From Lachnotalea sp041821265 (GTDB lineage Bacteria; Bacillota; Clostridia; Lachnospirales; Lachnospiraceae): a stretch of DNA of 64,000 nucleotides. This document shows, piece by piece, positions 44,772-53,692 of the stretch (position 1 is its first letter; the number at the start of each line of letters is the position of its first letter). The notes beneath the pieces were generated by a model. The model was not told where the DNA came from. It saw nothing but the letters and a program-made list of their open reading frames with translations, and did not search any database. The translations under genes were made by a program, and so were the position numbers. The stretch spans positions 67,295-131,294 of the forward strand of contig JBGUEQ010000004.1 in assembly GCA_041821265.1 (NCBI GenBank), given 5' to 3'.

Positions 44772-46394
44772 CTACAAATTATCCAGGAAGTCTACTGGGT
44801 TATAGTGTTCTACTCCATTTTCTTCGATACATAGCAACAAACCCATAAGCATAGCTATAATACCGTCTATTTTGAATTTGGATTTTTTCTTGGAGTATTT
44901 AACTCCTAGCATTTCGTCGTATACAGCTATACAGTTCTTAGCCATGAATCTAAAACACTCGTTATCCGCTATTATTAATCGTTCATCTACTAAAAGGTTT
45001 TCAAAGTCGCTAATTACCTGTGTCATTGTCTTAGTTCCCTGACCTAGTGGTATAACGTCCCACTTATCTTCTAACCTGTTAATGATTGTCTGGCTTCCCC
45101 ATTGGTCAAAGCCTATTTGCTCTATCCTATATTCATTGTCCAACTCTGTCGCATGGTCTAAGAAACGTTCAAAATTAATATACTTTCCATCTAATGCTAT
45201 TAAATCGCCCTTCTTAATCCAGTAATCATATGGGTTATTGTCCTTATGTTGTCTGTACGCTACTGTTTCTTTTGGGGTATATAGGTGCGGCACTATTATA
45301 AATCTTCCTGTTGTTTCTTCGTAAAATACCAATACAAAACCTGTTATATCATTTTTGCTTGATAAGTCTAATCCGCCCCAGCACTTCCAGCCTTTTAATT
45401 CGGCTAAGTTTACCTTCTTCGTGCAACTGTCCCATAAATCCATATTAATAGCACCCTTTTCATGGTCTAGTGCTACATGCTGGTTAAGGAACATACGCCG
45501 AAACATGTTTTCTTGCATGGGCATAAGTCTAATACGTTTTGCAAAATTTTCTAAATCTTCCAATTTTCTAAACACTCCTAATGCTGGATTTGATTGAAAC
45601 CACTGTGCTTCATCTTCTACATTACATTGCCTATCTGCTTCAAATATTTTATAGTAAAAGCTTGGGTCTGGTGGTTCTTCTCCAGATTCTATTTTTTTAG
45701 CCATTGTATAAAGTTGCATTTCTGGGTTACTTGGGTCTTCCCCACTACTAGCCGTTGTAATTGTCATTATTAACGGTTCGTCCCAGCCGCCTTGACCTGT
45801 TCTAAGCTTACCGTACATTTCGTCGTTCTTTGCCTGGTGTATTTCGTCTAGGACTGCTACGTAGTCGTTAAAACTATCTGCGTTATCTGCGTCAGACGAC
45901 AAAACCATAAGCTTATTACCATTATCTTTTCGTATAATTGTCTTTGTGCTACTTGTAATCTTTACATATCTTCGTAACGTTCTGTTTGTCTTAATGAAAT
46001 GTTCTACAGTCCCATATAATTCACCCGCCTGTTTCGTCGTATTGGCGGTTAAAATAAAAAGCGCACCGAAGATATGACGTTGACAGAAGAATAAATAAAC
46101 TACAATAATAGCGGCTAAAAATGATTTACCGTTTTTCCTTGGTATATTTATATGTGCTTCTCTGTGTTTCCTTAAGCCGTCCGAACGTCTTCTAACACAT
46201 AAAATCTCTGTTACTATTTCAAACTGAAATTCTAATAGTTCAAAGCTTCGGCTACTTCCTCTGTCATTTGTCAACTTCGATACGAACTTAAATAATTTTT
46301 TTGCTTCTTCTTCGTCGTAGTAGTATTCGTCTGTATCCCATTTCTTTTGTAATTTAGTAAGCCAGCAATCTAACAATAATTCATATTTAATCAT
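44772..46394 (-). CDS. Terminase large subunit
   Basis: 540 residues, Terminase_1 family. Walker A-like INIPRKNGKSFLAA (~88-101), Walker B DYVAVLDEIHQAK (~180), and the RNase-H-like nuclease with CWGGLDLSSKNDITG (Asp, ~345), EQIGFDQWGS and SKFKIDGIIAMLMG. It cuts and pumps DNA into the prohead. It overlaps the small subunit by 8 bases. Confidence 0.95.
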   Translation of the reverse strand: MIKYELLLDCWLTKLQKKWDTDEYYYDEEEAKKLFKFVSKLTNDRGSSRSFELLEFQFEIVTEILCVRRRSDGLRKHREAHINIPRKNGKSFLAAIIVVYLFFCQRHIFGALFILTANTTKQAGELYGTVEHFIKTNRTLRRYVKITSSTKTIIRKDNGNKLMVLSSDADNADSFNDYVAVLDEIHQAKNDEMYGKLRTGQGGWDEPLIMTITTASSGEDPSNPEMQLYTMAKKIESGEEPPDPSFYYKIFEADRQCNVEDEAQWFQSNPALGVFRKLEDLENFAKRIRLMPMQENMFRRMFLNQHVALDHEKGAINMDLWDSCTKKVNLAELKGWKCWGGLDLSSKNDITGFVLVFYEETTGRFIIVPHLYTPKETVAYRQHKDNNPYDYWIKKGDLIALDGKYINFERFLDHATELDNEYRIEQIGFDQWGSQTIINRLEDKWDVIPLGQGTKTMTQVISDFENLLVDERLIIADNECFRFMAKNCIAVYDEMLGVKYSKKKSKFKIDGIIAMLMGLLLCIEENGVEHYNPVDFLDNL

Positions 46395-46800
46395 GTGCTA
46401 CCATTTGGTCTAATTCTGGGTCTATTCCTTCGTCCCCCAGGTTAGCTGTTTTCATTCTTTGTCTTGCTGCTGGTGTTAGTCCTAATTCTTTCGCCCAGGC
46501 TCTTAGTTCTGTCTGTGCTTTATTCGCTATGCTTACTTCTGGTCTTTGTTGTTCGTAACCGTTATCGCCCACTTCCATCGTGAAGCCTTTCGTGTCTATT
46601 ACTTCTTCGCACTTTTTCCACTTCGCATAATTGATACAGTAGGCTTCAAACGCTTTTGTGTCCTTCTCTGTAAATTCCTTACCTTCTTCGGCGAATATTT
46701 TAGCAACCCTTCGCCATTCTTTTTTAGCAATATCGTTTAACCATTTCGGGCAAGGTATCGGCTTAATTTTTTTGATCGCTTTATGTATTTCATTTTCCAT
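46387..46800 (-). CDS. Terminase small subunit (P27 family)
   Basis: 137 residues: PIPCPKWLNDIAKKEWRRVA, FTEKDTKAFEAYCINYAKWK and ELGLTPAARQRMKT are the P27-type signature. It recognises the packaging site. Confidence 0.9.
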   Translation of the reverse strand: MENEIHKAIKKIKPIPCPKWLNDIAKKEWRRVAKIFAEEGKEFTEKDTKAFEAYCINYAKWKKCEEVIDTKGFTMEVGDNGYEQQRPEVSIANKAQTELRAWAKELGLTPAARQRMKTANLGDEGIDPELDQMVAHD

Positions 46801-46891
46801 GTGTCCACCTTTGACCCCCCCTATAGTAAAAAATTGCTTTTTTTCTCACGTCATGTTGAACTCGAGACTTTAAAATAAAGCTTTTAACCTT

Positions 46892-47356
46892 TTATATCCC
46901 CCCACCGCTTGTGAACTCCCTATAGAATCGCTCTAACATATTGAAAAAATTCCTTTGTAACTTCCTTTTTGCTGCTTCTCCACGATTGTATTCTATATGT
47001 ATTCGTCTATGGTTCGCTTCGCTTAGTCCTAGGACATTGTACACATCTAACCTTCTGTCCCAGGCTTCGATTACTTCTTCTATGTGGTGATAGTTCTCTG
47101 CTGCTATGATGTTACCTGTCGTATAGTATTCGTATATGTCCATTCCTAGTTGTCTGGCTTCTTGTCCAGTCTTAAAGCTTAGCCATGCTTTGTCATTATA
47201 GAACTGCTGCCGCCTGGCTTCTCCCTGGTCTTCCATACGCTTACGCTTGTACTCTCTATACTTCTTCCTGTCTGCTTCCTTGTGCTTCTCACAGTACCTC
47301 GTACCATGTTCTACTACTTTGTGGCAGCCAGGATAACTACATAACTTCTTTAACAA
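46892..47356 (-). CDS. HNH endonuclease of the packaging module
   Basis: 154 residues. Zn ligands in CSYPGCHKVV and YCEKH; HNH core in ENYHHIEEV and SEANHRRIH. The start is TTG at 47356, set by AAGGG 7 bases upstream. HNH proteins next to terminase are required for cos cleavage in HK97-like phages. Confidence 0.88.
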   Translation of the reverse strand: MLKKLCSYPGCHKVVEHGTRYCEKHKEADRKKYREYKRKRMEDQGEARRQQFYNDKAWLSFKTGQEARQLGMDIYEYYTTGNIIAAENYHHIEEVIEAWDRRLDVYNVLGLSEANHRRIHIEYNRGEAAKRKLQRNFFNMLERFYREFTSGGGI

Positions 47357-47425
47357 CTGCTGCCCTTCTTTCTTATAGCGGTGTCCTGGGTTTCATACTC
47401 CGCCAGGGGATTATAAAAATGCAAA

Positions 47426-47480
47426 TAAAAAAAGAGAAGAACTGGGTAGCGGCTTAATTATCCGTTACCTGGTTCTTCTC
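47426..47480 (-). terminator. Terminator after the DUF4062 cargo operon
   Basis: GAGAAGAAC (47434-47442) pairs with GTTCTTCTC (47472-47480), with an inner GGTA/TACC stem. On the minus strand a T7 run follows, so it stops leftward cargo transcripts before the packaging genes. Confidence 0.82.
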
Positions 47481-47609
47481 TCGTTTATGGTGCTATTGTA
47501 GCATATAGTTTTTTAATTGTAAATATAATTCTTTGTACGATAATTCCAGTTTTTAAAAAGTTTTCATATAACTTTTTCGTTATATAGGCATTTAATACTA
47601 TTACAAAAA

Positions 47610-48632
47610 TTATTTTTTATTTGCGATTAATTTTGTCATTATGTAATCCCCAAAATCAGTTAAAATCCAACAACTTAAATCACTCTTATTTGTAATTTGT
47701 TTAATTAAACCTAATGCTCTAAATTGAATTTTGATTTTTTGAAAATCTTGGTCATCTACTGTTACCGAATCAACATTATGATAATAACGCCTATTAGAAT
47801 TTAATTCCCTTCTTATCATGTTTTTTGCATATTTATTCATACAATCTGATATTAATTCTTTATATTGAAGATTTTTTACTTCATTAATCATGTGGGGAGA
47901 AATAAATTCAAAAATGCAATTCCAAGTTACTTTAACTTTCATTTCAACATTATCTATTAAACCATCAGTTAAAATAAATCTAACTAAAATAGTAGTGGTA
48001 ATACTATCTTCACCTTGTGCTAAATCTTCTGTTCCACTTGGTGCTTGTGTTTTATTTACTTCAATTTTACTTCTTAACTCTTCATTTTCTTGTTGGAGTT
48101 TTATTATTTCTCTTATGGATTTTTCATCAATAATATTATCTGCTCTTACCCAACCTACTGCGGGAAAATTCTTAATAAGATTTACCATGCTTCTTGAAAC
48201 AACACCTCCTAAATCCTTAGGATTAGTCCAAAATTTAGCCATTTTCATTTGCGCTAACTCTCTAAAACTCTTTAATTTTTCTTTTCCTTCATCTGTTCTT
48301 TCCGTTTTATCACTAGGTATCCTACCTATATCATCATACAAAAATGCAAGTATTGGCTTTTTGGTATCTAAAGCATACCTATATTCCATTTCTGTATAAC
48401 CTATACCATCTTGATTTAAAGAACCATATCTACCACCCAAAATCAAAATATAATAGTCACTATCGTCAATTATCCTTTTAATCAAAGTCCATTGGTCTTC
48501 ATCTGATGCTGGGAAAAGTTCCATTCCAGCTGGTATACAATCTAATTCTAATAAGGCTTGCATTACCTCTTTTCGTTCTTCTTGTAAATCTTCATATGTA
48601 GAACTTACGAAAACTTGATATCTTTTGTCCAT
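47610..48632 (-). CDS. DUF4062-domain protein, prophage cargo
   Basis: 340 residues. The N-terminal domain (YQVFVSSTYEDLQEERKEVM, DCIPAGMELFPASDEDQW, YYILILGGRYGSL, GYTEMEYRYALDTKKPILAF) is DUF4062, a TIR/STIR-like Rossmann fold common in immune-type proteins. A short coiled coil (~175-195) leads to a C-terminal domain ending in a winged-helix-like segment (GLIKQITNKSDLSCWILTDFG). GGAGGGG precedes the ATG. It follows a membrane-protein gene by 63 bases; both are AT-rich relative to phage genes. Confidence 0.78.
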   Translation of the reverse strand: MDKRYQVFVSSTYEDLQEERKEVMQALLELDCIPAGMELFPASDEDQWTLIKRIIDDSDYYILILGGRYGSLNQDGIGYTEMEYRYALDTKKPILAFLYDDIGRIPSDKTERTDEGKEKLKSFRELAQMKMAKFWTNPKDLGGVVSRSMVNLIKNFPAVGWVRADNIIDEKSIREIIKLQQENEELRSKIEVNKTQAPSGTEDLAQGEDSITTTILVRFILTDGLIDNVEMKVKVTWNCIFEFISPHMINEVKNLQYKELISDCMNKYAKNMIRRELNSNRRYYHNVDSVTVDDQDFQKIKIQFRALGLIKQITNKSDLSCWILTDFGDYIMTKLIANKK

Positions 48633-48695
48633 AATACCCCTCCGTATATTTTGTCAATATTTTTGAAAATTGTAATAAAATTATTAAAATATAAA

Positions 48696-49406
48696 TTATA
48701 AAATAAGAGAAACTAAAAGCGAAACTAGGAGTGTAACAATTACACCCCAAAATACATTTTTTCTTAATTGTTTTATTTTGTCATAATTTTGTATTTCCTC
48801 ACCCCAATAAAATACTATTGGTGGAAAATATACACTTTGAAATTTGTTAAATATTTTAGAAAATGTAACTACTCCAACCATACTTAAAAACCATGAGATT
48901 ATATAATCAAATATTGATATTTCTCCATTGGTACTTATTCCTAAAATTGAGCAATATAAACTTCCCAAAACACAGAGAGCTACTACAATAATCAATCCAT
49001 ATACCATTGATATTTTTGAAATAAATGTATAAAACTTAGCTTCTGCTCTCTTTTTTAATATATCATCAAGTTTTTTCTTAAATAATATACTATCATCCAT
49101 ACTATTCATGCTATAATTCCCATGTAGCGTATAGTTATATTTGTGTAACGTAGAAGAAGTTGTCTCAAATTCTAAATTCAATTTAATATCGCTATAAATA
49201 GATAATGTAGCCAATTTATTATCATTAAAATTATCGTACTTTATTAATTCATCTAAAGATTCAAACATAATAATATCATTATTCTTCAAATTTGCTTTAT
49301 AACTAACATAATTATAATAAATACATATTACTTCTGAAATATCTTTAAGAAATTCTGGCGTTACAGTAATAGCTTCTTTGAATTTTATTTGTCCTTTTAT
49401 CAGCAC
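48696..49406 (-). CDS. Membrane protein partnered with DUF4062 gene
   Basis: 236 residues from GTG 49406, chosen because GGGGGG lies 7 bases upstream and the promoter start is near 49430; the longer open frame would begin upstream of that promoter. The N-terminal ~135 residues are soluble and beta-rich (VLIKGQIKFKEAIT, LATLSIYSDIKLNLEF). Two membrane helices follow (MVYGLIIVVALCVLGSLYC, FDYIISWFLSMVGVV), then FPPIVFYWGEEI and a C-terminal helix (GVIVTLLVSLLVSLIL). No family recognised. Confidence 0.7.
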   Translation of the reverse strand: MLIKGQIKFKEAITVTPEFLKDISEVICIYYNYVSYKANLKNNDIIMFESLDELIKYDNFNDNKLATLSIYSDIKLNLEFETTSSTLHKYNYTLHGNYSMNSMDDSILFKKKLDDILKKRAEAKFYTFISKISMVYGLIIVVALCVLGSLYCSILGISTNGEISIFDYIISWFLSMVGVVTFSKIFNKFQSVYFPPIVFYWGEEIQNYDKIKQLRKNVFWGVIVTLLVSLLVSLIL

Positions 49407-49436
49407 AACTTTCCCCCCTTTCATCTTTATGTTTAT

Positions 49437-49465
49437 AATATACGTTAAGAATATCAAACTTTCAA
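49437..49465 (-). promoter_or_regulatory. Promoter of the membrane protein-DUF4062 cargo pair
   Basis: Minus strand TTGAAA (49465-49460), 17-base spacer, TATATT (49442-49437). An own promoter within a phage early region marks an independently expressed (moron) unit. Confidence 0.68.
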
Positions 49466-49569
49466 TTAATATACAATATTCAATGTTCAATAATACCAAT
49501 TTTATACATTTAATAAATAACACCGCTTACTCAGCATCCTTTTTATTATATTTCTGTTACACTTGAAAA

Positions 49570-51288
49570 CTATTTATTCATTGTACTAATGCAACCCTTT
49601 CTTGCCCTTACCTCACAATTAATAACTATTTCCTGTAGTAAGTAAAAATCATCTTCGCTTATGTATTCCTTAATCTGGAATAAGTCTGTACACATCATGC
49701 CTGTAGCTTCTCCCATATCTAATACTTCTTCCTGGTTCTCAACTGCTGCCACCTGGCTTACAATTTGTTCTACTGCTGCCCCTTTTATCCCTTCTGCAAT
49801 TCCTTTTTGCAACTTGCTTCCTATTGCTTTGTGGGTGTCAGATTCTGACACCTTCTTAGCTGCTTTCTGAATGGTATATTTTAATGTTTCCACTACTCCA
49901 AAGTATCCAGCTTCTAACATAGCTTCCATTAGTTCCATTAACTCATAATCCTTAATATGATTCCTATAGTATCCATTCACATAGTCTACATGCCAGCCTT
50001 TTTCATCTGCATAAGCTTCGCAATCGTTTCCTTCATGCTTAAAATTATAATCGTTGCTACAAAACTTTATTTTCTCATTCTCTCTCATTAAGTTACTTCT
50101 ATAATCCTCTATAAGATTACACAGTGCGTTAACTCCTCTGCTTCCCTTATATGCTTCTATGAAGTCTTTTGACATTATCCCCGAATGTAGTATTGCTGTT
50201 ATATAAAAGGCATAGGAAAGACCACAAGGTGTATAATCTGGATTTAATACACCTTCAATTTTAAAATGTGCTGTGTCCTTCTTTATGTCTACACTTGGTA
50301 GTATCTGCTGCCCTTCTAATTCTTCTTCCTTGTCCTTTTCGTCCCTTGGGTATAGTTCATTAATCATCTGTACATATCTAGCCCAGGTTATTTCATCTGC
50401 TGCCTCTAGCTTAATACCTTTTGGACTACATGAATAATTAAGTCCACCCTGTGAACCGCCGTTATATGACTTTCCACAATGTTCTATAAGTAATTCTTTA
50501 AGCTTACTTCTGTCGTTATCGTATTTACTTGCTGTAAGGTCATAGAATTTCTTTACAGCTGTTGGCTTTGGCTCTTTCTTCTCAACTGCTGCCGTCTTTT
50601 CATCATCTACCATTTTCTTAACATCTTTACTTAGTAGTTCCTTATCAGCTACTACTTCCTTCTGCTTTTCTTCTGATAACTTGGAAGCTTCATAGGCTGT
50701 CGTAAAGTTTATTTCTTCGTTCTTAAGTGCTTCCTTTCCTTCTTTGCACAAATTATTGTTAATGCTTTCCATCTGTGCCATTTTGGTAGAAGATACACCC
50801 ATAGCGTCCGCTACATAATCTCGCATTTTACCCTCTATAATCACGTCTCCTGCTTCTCTTGCTTCTAACAGATATTTCTTAAATTCTGTAGCACCCTGTA
50901 TTAATTCCCAGTCCTTAAGCTTTCTGCTAAATATGTTCGCGCTATGAAGTGTTAGCATAAACATAGCTTCTGACATTTCTTTTATTTTACAGTCTACTTT
51001 TTTAAAATCTTCGTGACCGCGTTCTATGTTTAGTACTGCTGCCGTAGTCCTTCTATGCCCTACTATAATTCTGTCCTGTCCGTCAACTCGTCCTACTATA
51101 ATTTCCTGTAACTGACCCACTAATAACATATTGTCAGCCAGTTCTTCTATATTGTCCTGGCTGTAACTGTTTGCTTGACTTGGTATTAACGTTCTAGGGT
51201 CTAATTGTACCTTCCTGTACTGCTTCGTAAATACTACACCCATTTTACTATTATCATTTAATCTATCGCCTATTCCTAATCTTGCCAT
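49570..51288 (-). CDS. ParB-like partition/nuclease-fold protein with long C-terminus
   Basis: 572 residues from ATG 51288 (MARLGIGD), set by AAGGAAGGAAG. ParB N-terminal domain (~25-120: DPRTLIPSQANSYSQDNIEE, GQLQEIIVGRVDG, IIVGHRRTTAAVL) and an HTH-containing middle (~150-225: MGVSSTKMAQMESINNN, AYEASKLSEEKQKEVV). The last ~300 residues are not from canonical ParB. Paired with ParA upstream. It carries palindrome copy 2 in its coding sequence, which looks like a self-encoded centromere. Confidence 0.82.
   Translation of the reverse strand: MARLGIGDRLNDNSKMGVVFTKQYRKVQLDPRTLIPSQANSYSQDNIEELADNMLLVGQLQEIIVGRVDGQDRIIVGHRRTTAAVLNIERGHEDFKKVDCKIKEMSEAMFMLTLHSANIFSRKLKDWELIQGATEFKKYLLEAREAGDVIIEGKMRDYVADAMGVSSTKMAQMESINNNLCKEGKEALKNEEINFTTAYEASKLSEEKQKEVVADKELLSKDVKKMVDDEKTAAVEKKEPKPTAVKKFYDLTASKYDNDRSKLKELLIEHCGKSYNGGSQGGLNYSCSPKGIKLEAADEITWARYVQMINELYPRDEKDKEEELEGQQILPSVDIKKDTAHFKIEGVLNPDYTPCGLSYAFYITAILHSGIMSKDFIEAYKGSRGVNALCNLIEDYRSNLMRENEKIKFCSNDYNFKHEGNDCEAYADEKGWHVDYVNGYYRNHIKDYELMELMEAMLEAGYFGVVETLKYTIQKAAKKVSESDTHKAIGSKLQKGIAEGIKGAAVEQIVSQVAAVENQEEVLDMGEATGMMCTDLFQIKEYISEDDFYLLQEIVINCEVRARKGCISTMNK
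49833..49852. repeat. Candidate parS copy 2 inside the parB-like gene
   Basis: GGGTGTCAGATTCTGACACC, containing a perfect 19-base palindrome (9-bp arms around T), identical over 20 bases to 39325-39344. Here it encodes VSESDT of the ParB-like protein. Confidence 0.7.
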
Positions 51289-51289
51289 G

Positions 51290-51370
51290 TTATTTCTTCC
51301 TTCCTTTAACATAATAAACTACTATGTATACAAATATTATTAACACTACAAATACTATCGTTATTAACAT
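51290..51370 (-). CDS. Possible 26-residue membrane peptide between parA and parB
   Basis: ATG 51370 opens a frame MLITIVFVVLIIFVYIVVYY then VKGRKK, a clear membrane helix with a basic tail, ending 2 bases before the parB-like ATG. Its own ribosome site is weak, and its end overlaps parB's site, which could couple the two. It may be a chance ORF. Confidence 0.3.
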   Translation of the reverse strand: MLITIVFVVLIIFVYIVVYYVKGRKK

Positions 51371-51406
51371 TCTTATCACTTTTATCTTAATATAATCTAA
51401 CAACAC

Positions 51407-52177
51407 TTAATCCTTTCTTGTCATGTCTAAATATTCTAATACCAGATTCTTATAATCCCTTGTAGCCGCACTTCGTGGTGTAGTCTCTATAAGGCTCTTT
51501 CCTTCTTCAAACGTCCAGGCATTAACCTTATTACTGTATCTGATATGCGTACTAAATGTGCTATATCCACTGGCTATTAATGCTTCTTCACCTTTTATTG
51601 TTACAATATCCTTTGTAAACATTGTAACTAAGCACTTTACTAACTCTAGTCCGCTATTGTACGTCTTCATTTCCTCTATTACTTCTACCAACTCTTCCAT
51701 ACCGTCTAGCGCGTTCTTATCTACTTTAATCGGTATAATAATGTCATTAGCAGCAGCCAACGCATTAAGTACATTAATTCCTACGCCTGGGGGGCAATCA
51801 ATTATACAATAGTCATATAAGTGTTCTACCTGTAGTAATGCATTTCTAAGCTTTGCTGTCTGTTCCTGTGTCTTATCTAACATCAAGTCAACTGCTGCCG
51901 CGTCCAGGTTCATATTAGCGGGTATTACATCTAGCCCCTTTCTGTTTGTCGTCCTTATAATATCTTCTGTAATAATCTCCGATTCTCTTAAAATATCTTC
52001 CATGCTCTTATAGTCATAATCATGTACCCCAAAAAACTTTGATACATTCGCCTGTATATCGTCGTCTACAAGTAACACCTTTTTATTATGGATAGTTACC
52101 AGGTTCGAAGCCATATTAATAGCTGTGGTACTCTTTCCTACTCCACCCTTTAAATTAACTATTGCTGCTGTTCTCAT
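51407..52177 (-). CDS. ParA-family partition ATPase
   Basis: 256 residues, Soj/ParA type. Deviant Walker A KGGVGKSTTAINMA (~9-22), Walker A' region VDDDIQANVSKFFG, Walker B YCIIDCPPGVG (~117). It partitions DNA together with the ParB-like protein downstream, implying the element can exist as a low-copy extrachromosomal replicon. AAGGTAGG precedes the start. Confidence 0.92.
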   Translation of the reverse strand: MRTAAIVNLKGGVGKSTTAINMASNLVTIHNKKVLLVDDDIQANVSKFFGVHDYDYKSMEDILRESEIITEDIIRTTNRKGLDVIPANMNLDAAAVDLMLDKTQEQTAKLRNALLQVEHLYDYCIIDCPPGVGINVLNALAAANDIIIPIKVDKNALDGMEELVEVIEEMKTYNSGLELVKCLVTMFTKDIVTIKGEEALIASGYSTFSTHIRYSNKVNAWTFEEGKSLIETTPRSAATRDYKNLVLEYLDMTRKD

Positions 52178-52331
52178 TTTTCTAACCTACCTTTCCTCGC
52201 CAGCATCTTAAAAGCTCTACTGGCTGGTGTTTTATTTTTCGTTACATTCTGTAATTGAATTTAATACTATAATAAATTAACCTTAATTGACTAATTATAT
52301 AAAACTAATATTTTAATTCCATCATCTCTAT

Positions 52332-52360
52332 TGACTACCAATTATTTACAAATTATAATT
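52332..52360 (+). promoter_or_regulatory. Promoter of the lone cargo membrane gene
   Basis: TTGACT (52332-52337), 17-base spacer, TATAAT (52355-52360), reading rightward against the early operon. Confidence 0.75.
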
Positions 52361-52383
52361 ATCTAAAAACAATGGAGGAACAA

Positions 52384-52929
52384 ATGATAAAAAAAATAAT
52401 TTCTGCAATTATAAACAAATTAGCACCACTGAAACAATATAAACAACAAATATTCTTAATAGGTATAAGCTTTTTGATTGTGGGTCTTTTTTTCACCATA
52501 TTTGAAGATATTGCAACAAATGATGTTAACTCAACACAAAGAAAGTTTATTGGCTATCTATCTTCTGTTGTAGGTTTAATGCTGATAACAATTGTTTCAG
52601 AAAAAGCACCGAAAATTATTACTACATTTTTATTATTTGCTGCAAGTATTTTATTTGTTATGTTGGAAGTTATTTTAAGCATTTCTTCTATAAATAAAAA
52701 AATTCCACTATTTGCTGATTATATTATGATTGTATTTTTAATAGCAGCTATATCGTACCTACTAATTAATTTATCCAAGATAGTAAAATTCATAAAATCC
52801 TTGCCACAAAATAGTACCAAACAAAAAATAAAAAGTTTTTTAGGTATTCTGCTTGGATTAAGTAGTTTTTTAAGCATACTTTACGGCATACTAAAACAGT
52901 TGATTGATTTTACTATCCTTTTACCATAG
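52384..52929 (+). CDS. Multi-pass membrane protein, prophage cargo
   Basis: 181 residues from ATG 52384 (GGAGGA 5 bases upstream; the ATG at 52372 overlaps that site). Four to five hydrophobic helices: QIFLIGISFLIVGLFFTIF, YLSSVVGLMLITIVS, FLLFAASILFVMLEVIL, YIMIVFLIAAISYLLINL and a C-terminal one. No family recognised. It is the only rightward gene between the lysogeny block and attL, with its own promoter, as expected for a lysogenically expressed exclusion or conversion protein. Confidence 0.7.
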   Translation: MIKKIISAIINKLAPLKQYKQQIFLIGISFLIVGLFFTIFEDIATNDVNSTQRKFIGYLSSVVGLMLITIVSEKAPKIITTFLLFAASILFVMLEVILSISSINKKIPLFADYIMIVFLIAAISYLLINLSKIVKFIKSLPQNSTKQKIKSFLGILLGLSSFLSILYGILKQLIDFTILLP

Positions 52930-52995
52930 TATAAATAATATTTTTGTACTCCAACATTATCTTGCCTTTAACAATTAATACTAAATTCAAACTAA

Positions 52996-53508
52996 TCAAC
53001 TTTCTCTCTTGGCTGCCCTTCCTAGGCAGCCTTTATTGTCACACACCCTACAGTCCTCGCCACAAAATCCTAAATATTTCTTTGCATTGATTCTCTTAGC
53101 TTTGTCCGCTGGGTAAGTGTTATCTTTTACTTCCAGGCTATCTATTCTCCCTTCTAAGTACGCCGCAAGTACTTCTATCGCGTTATCTGCTTCATAGACA
53201 ACCAAAGCCTTACCGCCTACACTATTAATTGTATCTATAAAAGTTAACTGGTCTGGTGTCGCTACGTTTTTTCCTACTTTTAGTTCTATGTATAGGTTAT
53301 TGTATTCCCCCACTGCACAAGGTAAGCAAATGTCACTAACTCCCGCTTTCATTCCCTGGCGTTTCAAATTCGCCCCAGCTGCCTTCGTTCGTTTTCCTTC
53401 ATTAGGGACATGATACATAGCTTCAAGTGCTGGATACTTTGACCGCTTCCACTTCGCCCACTCAAACACTGCTATTTGCGCTTCATCCTCTGTACCTTTA
53501 AGTTTCAT
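52996..53508 (-). CDS. VRR-NUC domain nuclease
   Basis: 170 residues: EDEAQIAVFEWAKWK, HVPNEGKRTKAAGANLKRQG, GVSDICLPCAVGEYNNLYIELKV split across the catalytic E-x-K, and the C-terminal cysteine group CGEDCRVCDNKGC. VRR-NUC proteins are phage early endonucleases for replication or recombination intermediates. It overlaps the upstream gene by 11 bases. Confidence 0.88.
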   Translation of the reverse strand: MKLKGTEDEAQIAVFEWAKWKRSKYPALEAMYHVPNEGKRTKAAGANLKRQGMKAGVSDICLPCAVGEYNNLYIELKVGKNVATPDQLTFIDTINSVGGKALVVYEADNAIEVLAAYLEGRIDSLEVKDNTYPADKAKRINAKKYLGFCGEDCRVCDNKGCLGRAAKRES

Positions 53509-53692
53509 ACTCTAGTGCCCTTTCTGCTGCTTTCTGGATCGCGACTGCTTTCGCCTGTTCTACTGCTGTTAATTTTTCCACTGTTAAGCATTTTCCTACT
53601 AGGTCTATAACAACGACCTTCTTCTTACAACCGCTGTTACTATAATGTTTGCAATTCTTAACTCCACATACTACCGTTGTTGTCTCACTCAT
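53498..53692 (-). CDS. Small cysteine-containing protein
   Basis: 64 residues: CGVKNCKHYSNSGCKKK resembles the short Cys-rich DUF1540-like knuckle, followed by a helix. AAGGGGG precedes the ATG. It overlaps both neighbours, so it is part of the early operon. Function unknown. Confidence 0.65.
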   Translation of the reverse strand: MSETTTVVCGVKNCKHYSNSGCKKKVVVIDLVGKCLTVEKLTAVEQAKAVAIQKAAERALEYET

